Positions 23,873 through 34,539 of a DNA stretch of 64,000 bases are shown here, in pieces (positions within the stretch are counted from its first letter, which is position 1; the number at the start of each line of letters is the position of its first letter). This DNA is from Betaproteobacteria bacterium. GTDB lineage: Bacteria > Pseudomonadota > Gammaproteobacteria > Burkholderiales > CAIKXV01. The position numbers and the translations under genes were made by a program. The notes under the pieces are model-generated. The model worked only from the letters and a program-made list of their open reading frames with translations, searched no databases and was not told the origin of the DNA. The stretch is from NCBI GenBank assembly GCA_947458265.1, contig CANGYF010000005.1, positions 186,001-250,000 of the forward strand. Direction: 5' to 3'.

Positions 23873-24811
23873 ATGAGCAACACCCAGAACACGATGCTGG
23901 TCGTCGGCGGCGGCATCATGGGCGCTGGCATCGCCACGTCCTTCGCATCGGCCGGCTGGACCGTGCACGTGATGAGCCCTTCGCAGAAGACGCGCGACGC
24001 ACTGCCCGCCAGCATCCGCACCGGCCTGTCCAAGCTGCAGGTCGACGAGGCGCTCGCCGACAAGGTCGGCATCCATGAATCGCTCGACACGGTGCCCTGG
24101 GCTTCGCTGGCGCTGGTCGTCGAATCGGTGACCGAAGACCTGCCACTCAAGCAGCGGCTGTTCCCCGACCTGGCTGCGCGCAGCACCGCAACGACCATCC
24201 TCGCAACCAACACCTCCAGCTTCCCGATCGGCGACATCGCGAAGGCGGTACCGGAAGCCGACCGTCCGCGCGTCGCCGGCCTGCACTACTTCATGCCGGC
24301 GCATCTGGTGCCGCTGGTGGAGATCGTCCGTTCCGAATTCACCGCCGACTGGGTGGTCGACAGCCTGGAAGGCTGGATGCGTGCGGCGCGCAAGGCGCCG
24401 ATCCGCGTCAACAAGGACATCTGCGGCTTCATCGGCAACCGGCTGCAGGCGGCGCTGATCCGCGAAGCGCTGTACCTGGTCGAATCGGGCGTGACCACGG
24501 CACAGGGCATCGACGATGCGGTGCGCTTCGGCTTCGGCTTCCGCTTCCTGGCCTGCGGGCCGATGAAGCAGAAGGAGTTCTCGGGCTGGGACACCAACCT
24601 CGCGGCGGGCAACGTGATCTACCCGACGCTGTGCAACAACGCAAAGCACGGCGAGATGCTGCACGGGATGATCGCCGCCGGGCAGATCGGCATGAAGACC
24701 AAGCGCGGCTTCTGGGAGTACACCGACGAGAAGATCGCGGCCGAGAAGGCAGCCTACGAGAAGAAGCTGCGCCAGGCCTTCGAACTGCTGCAGTCGGAAC
24801 TCGGCGGCTGA
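23873..24811 (+). CDS. 3-hydroxyacyl-CoA dehydrogenase-family NAD-dependent enzyme
   Basis: The 312-residue protein begins with a Rossmann glycine motif (VVGGGIMGAGIATSFASAG). Later come VESVTEDLPLKQRLFPDL, ATNTSSFPIGDIAKAV with the catalytic-site Ser/Asn, RVAGLHYFMPAHLVPLVEIV with the catalytic His, and a helical C-terminal domain (NKDICGFIGNRLQAALIREALYLVE). It belongs to the 3-hydroxyacyl-CoA dehydrogenase/lambda-crystallin superfamily. The C-domain is short, as in single-domain-pair enzymes. GGAGGAG lies 9 nt before the ATG. It is transcribed divergently from the amidohydrolase pair. Confidence 0.87.
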   Translation: MSNTQNTMLVVGGGIMGAGIATSFASAGWTVHVMSPSQKTRDALPASIRTGLSKLQVDEALADKVGIHESLDTVPWASLALVVESVTEDLPLKQRLFPDLAARSTATTILATNTSSFPIGDIAKAVPEADRPRVAGLHYFMPAHLVPLVEIVRSEFTADWVVDSLEGWMRAARKAPIRVNKDICGFIGNRLQAALIREALYLVESGVTTAQGIDDAVRFGFGFRFLACGPMKQKEFSGWDTNLAAGNVIYPTLCNNAKHGEMLHGMIAAGQIGMKTKRGFWEYTDEKIAAEKAAYEKKLRQAFELLQSELGG

Positions 24812-24815
24812 AGCT

Positions 24816-24839
24816 CGTGTCCGCGCCGGCGCGGACACG
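24816..24839. terminator. Perfect 24-bp palindrome between convergent genes
   Basis: CGTGTCCGCGCC and its exact complement, no loop spacer, starting 5 nt after the stop of the HAD-family gene. A second stem (24847-24874) follows. Probably bidirectional termination with the facing ridA gene. Confidence 0.6.
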
Positions 24840-24846
24840 AAGGCTA

Positions 24847-24874
24847 CCCGGGCGCCGCAGCCGCCGCGCCCGGG
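24847..24874. terminator. Second hairpin between convergent genes
   Basis: CCCGGGCGC at 24847-24855 pairs exactly with GCGCCCGGG at 24866-24874, loop 10 nt. It lies 14 nt beyond the ridA stop. Confidence 0.5.
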
Positions 24875-24887
24875 AGCGATGCCAGCG

Positions 24888-25238
24888 TTACTTGGCCGCG
24901 ATGACCATGATCTCGATCAGGGTCGTCGGATTGCCCAGCCCGACCTGGACGGTCGCACGGGACGGCAGGTTGTTCGGATCGACCCAGGCCAGCCAGGCCT
25001 CGTCCATGCCCGGCTTGTTGCGCATGTCGGAGATGTAGCAGGTCGCCGACAGGATCTTCGACTTGTTCGAACCGCACAGCGCCAGCGCACGATCGATTTC
25101 GGCCAGCACCTGCTCGGTCTGGCCCTTGGTGTCGAGGGTCTCGTCAGAGGCGACCATCCCCGCGAGGTAGCACACGCCGTTGTACTCGACGGCATCGCTG
25201 AGTTTCGGGCCGGACGGATGGCGGACGATGGTGCTCAT
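24888..25238 (-). CDS. RidA/YjgF-family enamine/imine deaminase
   Basis: The 116-residue single-domain protein matches RidA: NGVCYLAGMVASDETLDTKGQTEQVL, the CYISDMRNKPGMDEAWLAW stretch and the terminal SRATVQVGLGNPTTLIEIMVIA with the conserved Arg that binds the substrate carboxylate. RidA proteins hydrolyse reactive 2-aminoacrylate-type imines to keto acids and ammonia. A few members act in specific catabolic pathways instead, so either role is possible. AGGAG precedes the ATG. Confidence 0.9.
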   Translation of the reverse strand: MSTIVRHPSGPKLSDAVEYNGVCYLAGMVASDETLDTKGQTEQVLAEIDRALALCGSNKSKILSATCYISDMRNKPGMDEAWLAWVDPNNLPSRATVQVGLGNPTTLIEIMVIAAK

Positions 25239-25297
25239 GGGTGACTCCTGAATTGGCGGAACGCTGGAGCTTAGCGAGTGACTCCGGCGCGCGCAAA

Positions 25298-26614
25298 TCA
25301 GCGGTAGCGCAGCACCTCGCTGAGGCCCACCGGCGAGGCCTGGTTGCCCCAGGACGTACGTACATGCGTGACCACGGCAGCCACCTGCTCATCGGTCAGC
25401 AGGTGCGAGAACGGTGGCATGCCGTAGGGCCGCGGATTGCCGGCGGTGGACGGGAGGAATCCGCCGGACAACACGACCCGGATCACGTTCGCCGGGCTGG
25501 CCATCAGCACCGCCCGGTTGCCGGCCAGCGGCGGGAACGCATCCGCGTTGCCACGTCCGTCCTCACCATGGCAATCAGCACACTGGTCGGCATAGATCCG
25601 GGCGCCCACCCTGGCCACGCGCGGCTCGACCGGCTGCGGCACGGCGGGCGGCACGGCCACGGGTGACGCCGGCAGCGACTGCAGGAACACGGCCATCGCC
25701 ATGAGGTCCTGCCGCGACAGGTGCTGCGTGCTGCGATGGACCACCTCGGCCATGGGCCCGAGCACCGACGCATGGCCATTGGTGCCATCGCGCAGGAGCC
25801 GCACGACATCCTCGGCCGACCAGTGGCCGACGCCCCCCTCGTCCGCCGACACCAGCGAAGGTGCATACCAGCGCTGCATCGACACCAGCCCGCCCGACCA
25901 TTCCCGTGCGGCGTCGATGGCGCCCCAGGCATTGCGCGGCGCATGGCAGGCGCTGCAGTGGCCGAGCCCGCGCACCAGGTAGGCGCCCCGGTTCCAGCCG
26001 GCATCGCGCGCCGGATCGTCGCGCCAGGTTTCTGGACGGAAGTACAGCGCGCGCCAGACCGCCAGCGCCACCTGCGAATCGTAGGGGAAGCGCAGCGCGT
26101 GCGATGCATTGGGCTGCACCACCGGCGGCACCGTGCGCAGGAACGCGAAGATCGCGTCGGCATCCTCGCGGGTGATGCGCGTGTAGTGGGTGTACGGAAA
26201 GGCGGGATAGAGCAGGCGCCCGTCCTTCGAGCGCCCGTTGTGCAACGCGCGCCAGAAATGCGAGGCGTTCCAGTCGCCGAGCCCGGTCTCGGGGTCGGGC
26301 GTGAGGTTGCCCGCGTAGACCACTCCGAACGGGGTTTCGACGCCGCGGCCGCCGGCCCACTCCGGGCCACCACGCGCGGTATGGCAGCCACTGCAGTTGC
26401 CGGCACGCGCCAGATAGGCGCCGCGCTCGACCAGAGCGGCCTGCGCGACCGGATCGATCGGCGGCGCTGCACCGGGCTGCACCGGTTCCTCGCCGCGCAG
26501 GTTCAGCGTGACGACCAGTGCGGCGAGGCTGCCGGCGACGGCCAGCACGCCCGCCACCACACGCAGCAGGCGCGCCAGACGGCCACCGCGACGGCGTGCA
26601 GCGAAGGCGTTCAC
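25298..26614 (-). CDS. Triheme membrane-anchored cytochrome c
   Basis: The 438-residue protein has one N-terminal membrane segment (LLRVVAGVLAVAGSLAALVVTL), then three CXXCH heme sites: CSGCH near residue 73, CSACH near 220 and CADCH near 347. This triple-domain layout is that of the cytochrome c subunits of quinohemoprotein and alcohol/aldehyde/gluconate dehydrogenases. No dehydrogenase catalytic subunit lies next to it, so it may serve a general electron path to the respiratory chain. The start is GTG at 26614 in a GTGA overlap with the upstream diheme cytochrome; an ATG-based longer ORF to 26701 would overlap far into that gene. Confidence 0.87.
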   Translation of the reverse strand: MNAFAARRRGGRLARLLRVVAGVLAVAGSLAALVVTLNLRGEEPVQPGAAPPIDPVAQAALVERGAYLARAGNCSGCHTARGGPEWAGGRGVETPFGVVYAGNLTPDPETGLGDWNASHFWRALHNGRSKDGRLLYPAFPYTHYTRITREDADAIFAFLRTVPPVVQPNASHALRFPYDSQVALAVWRALYFRPETWRDDPARDAGWNRGAYLVRGLGHCSACHAPRNAWGAIDAAREWSGGLVSMQRWYAPSLVSADEGGVGHWSAEDVVRLLRDGTNGHASVLGPMAEVVHRSTQHLSRQDLMAMAVFLQSLPASPVAVPPAVPQPVEPRVARVGARIYADQCADCHGEDGRGNADAFPPLAGNRAVLMASPANVIRVVLSGGFLPSTAGNPRPYGMPPFSHLLTDEQVAAVVTHVRTSWGNQASPVGLSEVLRYR

Positions 26615-27300
26615 GGCAGGCTGCCGCAGCGCAGCGGCAGCGGTGCCGCGGATGCCGCCGCCGGGCGACCACCGGAGGGCACCGGCTGCGCGGACAGCCA
26701 TGCCGCGGCGGCAGCCACGTCCTCACCCGTCATGCGCAAGGCGACCTCGGCCATGCAGTCCGGCTCGGCGGCACGCCGCTGCTTCGAACGCCAGGCACCG
26801 ACCTGGGCGGCAATGTAGTCGGGCGGCAGGCCCAGAAGCCCGGGCATCGCCGGCTGTACGCCGGTCAGCGCCTCGCCATGGCAAGCCGTGCAGGCGGGCA
26901 GCCTGCGTGCCGGATCGCCCTCGCGCACCAGTCGCTCGCCGCGCGCCAGCAGCGCCGCGTCGCCGCGCACCGCCGCCGGCGGCGGATAGGGCAGCTCCTG
27001 GCGCGAGAACCACTCGGCAATCTCGCGCAGGTAGTCGTCGGACAGGTGCTGCACCAGGTAGCCCATCGCGGCGTTGACTCGACGGCCGTCGCGGAAATGC
27101 ACCAACTGGTTGTACAGGTAGCCGGCCGGCTTGCCGGCGATGCGCGGGAAGTACCCCTCGGCGGTCGCACGACCTTCACGGCCATGGCAGGGAATGCACG
27201 CCTGCATCCTGCGCGCCATCGGGTCCGTAACCGGAGACGCGGGCGCTGGCTGCGCGAGCGCGGGCAGCGCCGCTGCTGCGAGCAGGCACGCGCATGCCAT
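26611..27300 (-). CDS. Diheme c-type cytochrome (c4-like)
   Basis: The 229-residue protein has a signal peptide (MACACLLAAAALPALA) and two heme-binding domains: CIPCH near residue 33 with distal Met around GYLVQH, and CTACH near residue 138. The two-domain pattern resembles cytochrome c4. Its stop overlaps the GTG of the triheme gene (GTGA). I chose ATG 27300, which gives a good signal sequence. GTG at 27306 is an equivalent alternative. It is 37 nt after the pseudo-HtrA gene on the same strand, so the three are likely one operon. Confidence 0.83.
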   Translation of the reverse strand: MACACLLAAAALPALAQPAPASPVTDPMARRMQACIPCHGREGRATAEGYFPRIAGKPAGYLYNQLVHFRDGRRVNAAMGYLVQHLSDDYLREIAEWFSRQELPYPPPAAVRGDAALLARGERLVREGDPARRLPACTACHGEALTGVQPAMPGLLGLPPDYIAAQVGAWRSKQRRAAEPDCMAEVALRMTGEDVAAAAAWLSAQPVPSGGRPAAASAAPLPLRCGSLP

Positions 27301-27337
27301 CCGCACAACCCGGCGGTGCAGCCCCAGGCAAGCCCGG

Positions 27338-28489
27338 TCAGAGCGCAGGCTGGCTCCGGAAGTGGTCGTACCGGTCCATCGAATCGATGCCCAGTTCGAG
27401 CATCCGGTTTCCCTGTAGTACACGCAGTGGCACCTTCACCCCGGGCTTGCCATAGGCCCAGAGTCGTTTGTAGAGGTCCGCCTGGCCGGCGAGTTCCTGG
27501 CCGTCCAGCGCGGTGATGATATCGCCCCGGCGCAGCCCTGCCTTCTGCGCCGGGCTTTCGGGAGTCACGCGGGTGACGACGATGCGACCCTGGACTTCCT
27601 GGGTATGCACGCCGAGCCAGGGCCGTGCATCGGATCGGCGGCCGTTGGCGATCAGGTCGCCGAGGATCGGTCGCAGGGAATTGATCGGGATGAACATGTT
27701 GCCGGGGAAGTTCGCCCTGGGTTGCACCGCATCGGCGACGAACAGCGAGCCGATGCCGAGCAGGCGTCCGTCCCGGCCGATCAGCGCTGCACCGGCGAAA
27801 TCGCCGCGCGGTGGCGCAGTGAAGATCGCGTCTTCCAGGATGTACTCCCAGTAGCCAGTGAACGTGCGCCGCGAAGCCACGTAGGCGACATCGGCCGCCA
27901 CCGCACTGGCCACCAGCACAGCCTCGGTCGCTTCCAGCGGGCTGGAATCACCGAGTTCGACCGGTCGCACGCCGATCGGCACGCTGGTGCGCAGCAGCGC
28001 AAGGCCGGTCGGCTGGTCGAAGGCGATCAGGTTCGCCGGCACGCTCTTGCCACCGCTGGTGGACACTTCGATGCGCGAGGCTTCGACCACGATGTATCCG
28101 ATGGTGAGGATCAGCCCGCTGCTGTCTATCACCACACCGGTGCCCTCGCGGTCGGGCCCGAGAAGCTCCATCGAGGTGGCATCGCGCAGTGCCCGCATGC
28201 GGATGCGCACGACAGCCCCGACCGCATCGCGCAGGCGATCTGCAGATTCGACATCGCCGGCAGCAGCGGCGGAGGGTTCCGACGGCGGCGGCTTGCCCTG
28301 CGCCAGCGCCGGCGTCGCGGCCACGAATGCCAGCAGCGACAGCGACAGTGCGAGCAGGATCAAGCCCGGCAGCCGTCCTGGGTGGGTCGTCGCCAGGCTC
28401 AGCCACGACTGTCGTCGCAGGCCCGCCGCAGGCGGCTCGGCGTCCATGCCTCGGGAGGTGCTGTACGGCAGGTCAGGCACGGCATCCAT
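27338..28489 (-). CDS. HtrA/DegP-like PDZ protein lacking the catalytic triad (pseudo-protease)
   Basis: The 383-residue protein has a membrane segment or signal (LILLALSLSLLAFVAATPALA), a chymotrypsin-fold domain and a PDZ domain (LGVHTQEVQGRIVVTRVTPESP ... GLRRGDIITALDGQE). In true HtrA proteins the triad lies in TN-HV, D-AL and GNSGG. Here the matching segments read LILTIGYIVV (His to Tyr), DQPTGLALLR (the triad Asp position is Gly) and RGDFAGAALIG (no Ser). All three catalytic residues are lost. It probably works as a chaperone or scaffold in the periplasm. GGAGAG precedes the ATG at 28489. It heads the cytochrome operon. Confidence 0.85.
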   Translation of the reverse strand: MDAVPDLPYSTSRGMDAEPPAAGLRRQSWLSLATTHPGRLPGLILLALSLSLLAFVAATPALAQGKPPPSEPSAAAAGDVESADRLRDAVGAVVRIRMRALRDATSMELLGPDREGTGVVIDSSGLILTIGYIVVEASRIEVSTSGGKSVPANLIAFDQPTGLALLRTSVPIGVRPVELGDSSPLEATEAVLVASAVAADVAYVASRRTFTGYWEYILEDAIFTAPPRGDFAGAALIGRDGRLLGIGSLFVADAVQPRANFPGNMFIPINSLRPILGDLIANGRRSDARPWLGVHTQEVQGRIVVTRVTPESPAQKAGLRRGDIITALDGQELAGQADLYKRLWAYGKPGVKVPLRVLQGNRMLELGIDSMDRYDHFRSQPAL

Positions 28490-28633
28490 CGGGGCTCTCC
28501 ATGACAATCGGCAACGCATCGAGTGTGACACGAAGCCCGGCCAATGGCCGCCAGACGACGCTCTGTTCCGGGAATGCCCACGACGGCATATCCTTATTCG
28601 AATGTCTGCGTTCCAACCGGAACGCCAAGCCGC

Positions 28634-28639
28634 GATAAT
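28634..28639 (+). promoter_or_regulatory. -10 box for the fccAB-type pair
   Basis: GATAAT with a weak TTCCAA 17 nt upstream. AGGAG lies at 28666-28670, before the ATG at 28676. Confidence 0.4.
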
Positions 28640-28675
28640 TCAGCGCCTTCCGGCAGCAACGAAACAGGAGCCTCG

Positions 28676-29011
28676 ATGATGGCCTCACCTCGCAACACCG
28701 TCGGCGCATCGCTTCTCGCCGCCGCCGCGCTTTACGGCGCGGCGAGCACCGCTGCAGCACAGACGCCTGCCGAGCGGCAGGTGCGCGGATGGGCGGCCAG
28801 CTGTGCCGCCTGCCACAACACGGAAGGCCGTTCGATCGGCGGCTTCCCGGCGCTCGCCGGCCGAAACGCCGACGACCTGTACCGTGCGCTGATCGAATTC
28901 CAGTCGGGCAAGCGCCCGGCCACTATCATGCACCAGCATGCCCGTGGCTACACGACGGACGAACTGCGGCGCATCGCCGACTGGTTCGCGAACGTCAAGC
29001 CCACCCGCTAG
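28676..29011 (+). CDS. fccA: Monoheme cytochrome c, sulfide dehydrogenase cytochrome subunit (FccA-like)
   Basis: The 111-residue protein has a signal peptide ending at AAAQ (residue 29) and one heme motif, CAACH, near residue 43. The rest, with GFPALAGRNADDLYRALIEFQ and the region after RPATIMHQHARGYT, supplies a Met ligand in the class I cytochrome manner. It is 19 nt upstream of a gene for the flavoprotein subunit, matching fccAB. In flavocytochrome c the cytochrome takes electrons from the flavin after sulfide oxidation. The single heme is as in simple FccA forms; some have two. Confidence 0.83.
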   Translation: MMASPRNTVGASLLAAAALYGAASTAAAQTPAERQVRGWAASCAACHNTEGRSIGGFPALAGRNADDLYRALIEFQSGKRPATIMHQHARGYTTDELRRIADWFANVKPTR

Positions 29012-29030
29012 CCCGCCACCGGAGTCCCGC

Positions 29031-30293
29031 ATGAGCGTCAATCGCAGAACCTTCATCAAGGCCGGCGCCGCCGGTGCCAGCCTGGCGCTGGCCGGCTGTG
29101 CCACGACGCCGTCACGCCCGCTGGCACGCGTCGTCGTGATCGGCGGCGGCTACGGCGGAGCCACCGCCGCGAAGTACCTCCGGCTGTGGGAGCCGCGGCT
29201 CGAGGTGACGCTGGTCGAGCGCAACGAGGCATTCGTCTCGTGCCCGATCAGCAACCTGGTGCTGGCCGGTGCGGAGAAGATCGAGAACCTCACCGTACCC
29301 TACGACGGACTGCGCAAGTACGGCGTGCGCGTGGTGCGCGACGATGCGACGGCGATCGACTACGACAAGCGCGTCGTGCGCCTGGCGCGAGGGGATGCAT
29401 TGCCCTGGGACCGGCTGATCGTCGCGCCCGGCATCGACTTCCAGTACGAACAGATCCCGGGGCTGGACACGGCAGAGGCACAGTCCAGGGTGCTGCATGC
29501 CTGGCGGGCTGGCCCCCAGACCGTCGCCCTGCGCAGGCAACTGGAGGCGATGCCCGACGGCGGCGTGTTCGCGATCTCCATCCCGCGCTCGCCCTACCGC
29601 TGCCCGCCCGGCCCCTACGAGCGCGCATCGGTGGTCGCCGACTACTTCCTCAAGGCCAAGCCGAAGTCGAAGCTGCTGGTGCTCGACGCCAATTCCGACA
29701 TCGTGTCGAAGCCGGCGCTGTTCCGCGGCGTGTGGAACGAGCGCTACAAGGGCATCGTCGAATACCGGCCGAACAGCGAGCTGGTCGAGTTCGACCTGAA
29801 GCGCAACATCGCGCGGATGCAGGTGGAGGACGTGAAGGCCGACCTGTTCAACATCATCCCGCCGCAGCGCGCGGGGATGGTCGCGACCGACCTGATCACG
29901 GTCAACCGCCAGTGGTGCGGCGTCGAGTACCTGGGCTTCGAGTCGTCGAAGATCCCGGGCGTGCATGTGATCGGCGATGCGATCGCACCGGCCCCGGCGA
30001 TGCCGAAGTCAGGGTTCATGGCGAACAACCATGCGAAGGTCGCGGCCGACGCAGTGATCGCGAAGCTGACCGGGCAGCCGGTCAATGAAGACCCGATCAT
30101 CGCCAACACCTGCTACAGCTTCCTGACCACCACCGAGGCGGTGCATGTGGCGTCGGTGCACAAGTACGACCGCCAGCAGAAGACGCTGGTGGTGGTGAAG
30201 GGCTCGGGCGGGCTGTCGCCGGGACGTACTGAACTCGAAGGCCAGTATGCGTACGCGTGGGCGCGCAACATCTGGGCGGACGCTCTGAACTGA
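29031..30293 (+). CDS. fccB: Flavocytochrome c sulfide dehydrogenase, flavoprotein subunit
   Basis: The 420-residue protein has a twin-arginine signal (VNRRTFIKAGAAGASLALAGC), an FAD site (VVVIGGGYGGATAAKYL near residue 35), and the SQR/FccB family redox cysteines: C in FVSCPISNLVL near 75, and another in YRCPPGPYERASVV near 200. The late HVIGDAIAPAPAMPKSGFMANNHAK flavin-contact segment and the CYSFLTTTEAVHVASV C-terminal stretch are as expected. The family oxidises sulfide to sulfur in the periplasm and passes electrons to cytochrome c. The Cys in the AGC of the signal could also be lipidated. It overlaps a tandem repeat at its end. Confidence 0.9.
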   Translation: MSVNRRTFIKAGAAGASLALAGCATTPSRPLARVVVIGGGYGGATAAKYLRLWEPRLEVTLVERNEAFVSCPISNLVLAGAEKIENLTVPYDGLRKYGVRVVRDDATAIDYDKRVVRLARGDALPWDRLIVAPGIDFQYEQIPGLDTAEAQSRVLHAWRAGPQTVALRRQLEAMPDGGVFAISIPRSPYRCPPGPYERASVVADYFLKAKPKSKLLVLDANSDIVSKPALFRGVWNERYKGIVEYRPNSELVEFDLKRNIARMQVEDVKADLFNIIPPQRAGMVATDLITVNRQWCGVEYLGFESSKIPGVHVIGDAIAPAPAMPKSGFMANNHAKVAADAVIAKLTGQPVNEDPIIANTCYSFLTTTEAVHVASVHKYDRQQKTLVVVKGSGGLSPGRTELEGQYAYAWARNIWADALN

Positions 30294-30317
30294 CGCTCTG
30301 GACTGACGCTCTGGACT
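30279..30317. repeat. Three 13-bp tandem repeats at the fccB stop
   Basis: The unit is GACGCTCTGGACT with copies at 30279, 30292 and 30305 (the first with A for G). The first copy covers the last codons and the first base of the stop. Confidence 0.7.
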
Positions 30318-30345
30318 GACGCGCGCAGGCCGTGCCCCGAAGGGT

Positions 30346-30378
30346 GCGGCTCCCGGCCGGATGGGCACCGGGAGCCGC
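30346..30378. terminator. Hairpin between fccB and facing amidohydrolase
   Basis: GCGGCTCCCGG and its exact complement, loop 11 nt, in the gap between convergent genes. Likely bidirectional termination. Confidence 0.65.
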
Positions 30379-30395
30379 TGACCGCTGGCCGGATC

Positions 30396-31418
30396 CTACT
30401 TGCCGTTGGCCTTCAGCCGGTACAGGCGGCGGGTGGTATCGCCCAGGATGCGTTTCTGCACTGCCTCGTCCATGTCCGCAAGGCCTCGCACCGCGCGTGC
30501 CTTGCCCAGCCAGCCCATGTCGAACGGGTAGTCGGTGCCGTACACCACGCGGTCCTTGCCGAGCTTGTCGACGGCAAACTGAAGCGCCTGGGCGTCGTGG
30601 ATCAGCGTGTCGAAATGGAACCGCTTCAGGTAGCGCTCCGGGGACACTGCACGGTTGACCTTCGGCTCCTGCCGCTCGCCATATCCGTGCCGCCAGCGGC
30701 CCATGATCCAGGGCGTGAAGCCGCCAGTATGCGCGAGCAGGATGCGCATTTTCGGGAATCGGTCGAGCACGCCACCGAAGATCAGGCTGGCTGCCGCGAT
30801 AGTCGTGTCCAGCGGGTTGCCGATGAAGTTGCGCAGGTAGTAGGACTTCAGCCGGTCGTTCACGCCCATCACGTCCACCGGATGGATGAACACCGGCACA
30901 TCGGTGTCGGACACCGCACGCCAGAACGGATCGAGCGCACGGTCATCGAGGTTGGTGCCCGCGACGTTGGACCCGATCTGCACCCCGACATGCCCGCGCC
31001 GCACTGCACGACGCAGTTCGGCCGCAGCCGCCTTCGGGGCCTGCAGCGGCACCTGGGCCATGCAGCGGAAGCGGCCCGGGTGTTCTTCGCACACCTGCAG
31101 CATCGCGTCATTGAGCGCAGCCGACAACTCGATGTTGAGGCCGGCGTCGAGCGCGTAGTAGGTCATCGGCGGCACGACCGACAGGATCTGCATGTCGACA
31201 CCGGTGCGCTTCATGTCCTTCAGCCGCAGCGCCATGTCGAACGATTCGCGCGGCAGCGGATTGGGGACCACACGCTCCTGGCCCAGGATGGTGGTGCGGG
31301 ACACGAGCAGTTCCCATTTCTTTCCCTGCTCGATGGATATGCTGCGGCCGAAACGGCCGCGGCGCACATCTTCGATGAAGGACAGGGGCGCGATGTGCGC
31401 GTGCGGATCTATGACCAT
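30396..31418 (-). CDS. Amidohydrolase-2 (ACMSD-like) family protein, third copy
   Basis: The 340-residue TIM-barrel protein starts with MVIDPHAHIAPLSFI (HxH). It carries FIHPVDVMG near residue 178, LLAHTGGFTPWIMGRWRHGYG near 231 and the catalytic Asp in YGTDYPFDMGW near 300. It is more diverged than the tandem pair at 21695-23725 and has a longer first loop. GGAGG lies 7 nt before ATG 31418. It is convergent with fccB, with no pathway link visible. Confidence 0.88.
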   Translation of the reverse strand: MVIDPHAHIAPLSFIEDVRRGRFGRSISIEQGKKWELLVSRTTILGQERVVPNPLPRESFDMALRLKDMKRTGVDMQILSVVPPMTYYALDAGLNIELSAALNDAMLQVCEEHPGRFRCMAQVPLQAPKAAAAELRRAVRRGHVGVQIGSNVAGTNLDDRALDPFWRAVSDTDVPVFIHPVDVMGVNDRLKSYYLRNFIGNPLDTTIAAASLIFGGVLDRFPKMRILLAHTGGFTPWIMGRWRHGYGERQEPKVNRAVSPERYLKRFHFDTLIHDAQALQFAVDKLGKDRVVYGTDYPFDMGWLGKARAVRGLADMDEAVQKRILGDTTRRLYRLKANGK

Positions 31419-31507
31419 GCGGCTTCCTCCTCGGGGCAACGGGAAGCGCAGCACCACGCCGCGCACCCGTGCGGAGGATAAGGGCTATCGCCCCGGAGCG
31501 CGAGCCA

Positions 31508-31536
31508 CCCGGACAGCAACCCGCTGGCTGTCCGGG
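31508..31536 (-). terminator. Hairpin downstream of clpA
   Basis: CCCGGACAGC pairs exactly with GCTGTCCGGG across a 9-nt loop. It lies 33 nt beyond the clpA stop on the leftward strand. No clear T-tract. Confidence 0.55.
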
Positions 31537-31568
31537 CGAGGGAGTCGGACAGCCGTCCAGCCTGCCGT

Positions 31569-33857
<2,289 letters not shown>

Positions 33858-34181
33858 CTAGGTCTCTTCCATCACGCACTTCAGAGGGTGCTGGTGCTTT
33901 CGCGCGAACGCCAACACTTGTTCCACCTTCGACTCGGCGAGGTCCCGTGGGTATGTGCCGCAGACACCCATGCCTTCGCGATGCACCTTCAGCATCACCT
34001 GGGTCGCCTGCTCACGGGTCATCGCGAAGATCGACTGCAGAACGGCAACGACGAAATCCATAGGGGTGTAATCGTCATTCAGCAGCAACACCTTGAACAT
34101 CGGTGGCGGCTTGACGCGGCTTTTCTTCGCTTCGAGGACGGTTCCGTCCGAGCCCTGGACTGCCATCGACTTCGTCGCCAT
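33858..34181 (-). CDS. clpS: ClpS, adaptor of ClpAP for N-degron substrates
   Basis: The protein core is 107 residues from ATG 34181. It has [25 protein letters not shown] (N-terminal arm and D-D-Y-T-P-M pocket), the [29 protein letters not shown] segment, and ends with [13 protein letters not shown]. The start is ambiguous: six in-frame ATG and one GTG (34253) lie upstream of the conserved region, in a low-complexity stretch, and none has a Shine-Dalgarno sequence. ClpS hands substrates with destabilising N-termini to ClpA. The stop adjoins the clpA ATG. Confidence 0.92.
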   Translation of the reverse strand: MATKSMAVQGSDGTVLEAKKSRVKPPPMFKVLLLNDDYTPMDFVVAVLQSIFAMTREQATQVMLKVHREGMGVCGTYPRDLAESKVEQVLAFARKHQHPLKCVMEET

Positions 34182-34253
34182 CGTCACCGCCATCGCTGCG
34201 GACATTGCAGTTGCTGCCATTGCGACCACTTGGGTAGGTTCCTGCTTCCGCAC

Positions 34254-34539
34254 TCATGCAACCTTTCGTCTGCCATTGTGGGCATTATGGTGAAAACTGC
34301 AAGAGCCTGCCGGACTGTTCCCTGCAAATAGCCTGCCCCCCCTCGCACGCTTGACGCCGCGGATGCAACCGGCGTAAAAAACCAACTGTCTGGCGGGTAT
34401 TCAACTGGGAATCCGGACTGCCGCGTCCATCCACGGGACTGCGTCACCGTGGCTATCGTTCAATTCCAGATGAGGGCGCCAGATGTCAGGGCAAGGGCTT
34501 CGCCTTCAATCGACGCAGAACGGATGAGGACGGTACGTC
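34254..34539. other. Divergent gap between clpS and cold-shock gene
   Basis: No gene seen. The stretch must carry promoters for clpS-clpA and for the cold-shock gene with a long 5' leader. It is richer in A/T than the surroundings. I could not identify convincing hexamers. Confidence 0.4.

Noticed and set aside
27338-28489. Functional HtrA protease
   Set aside because: None of the three triad positions carries the needed residue, so I call a pseudo-protease.
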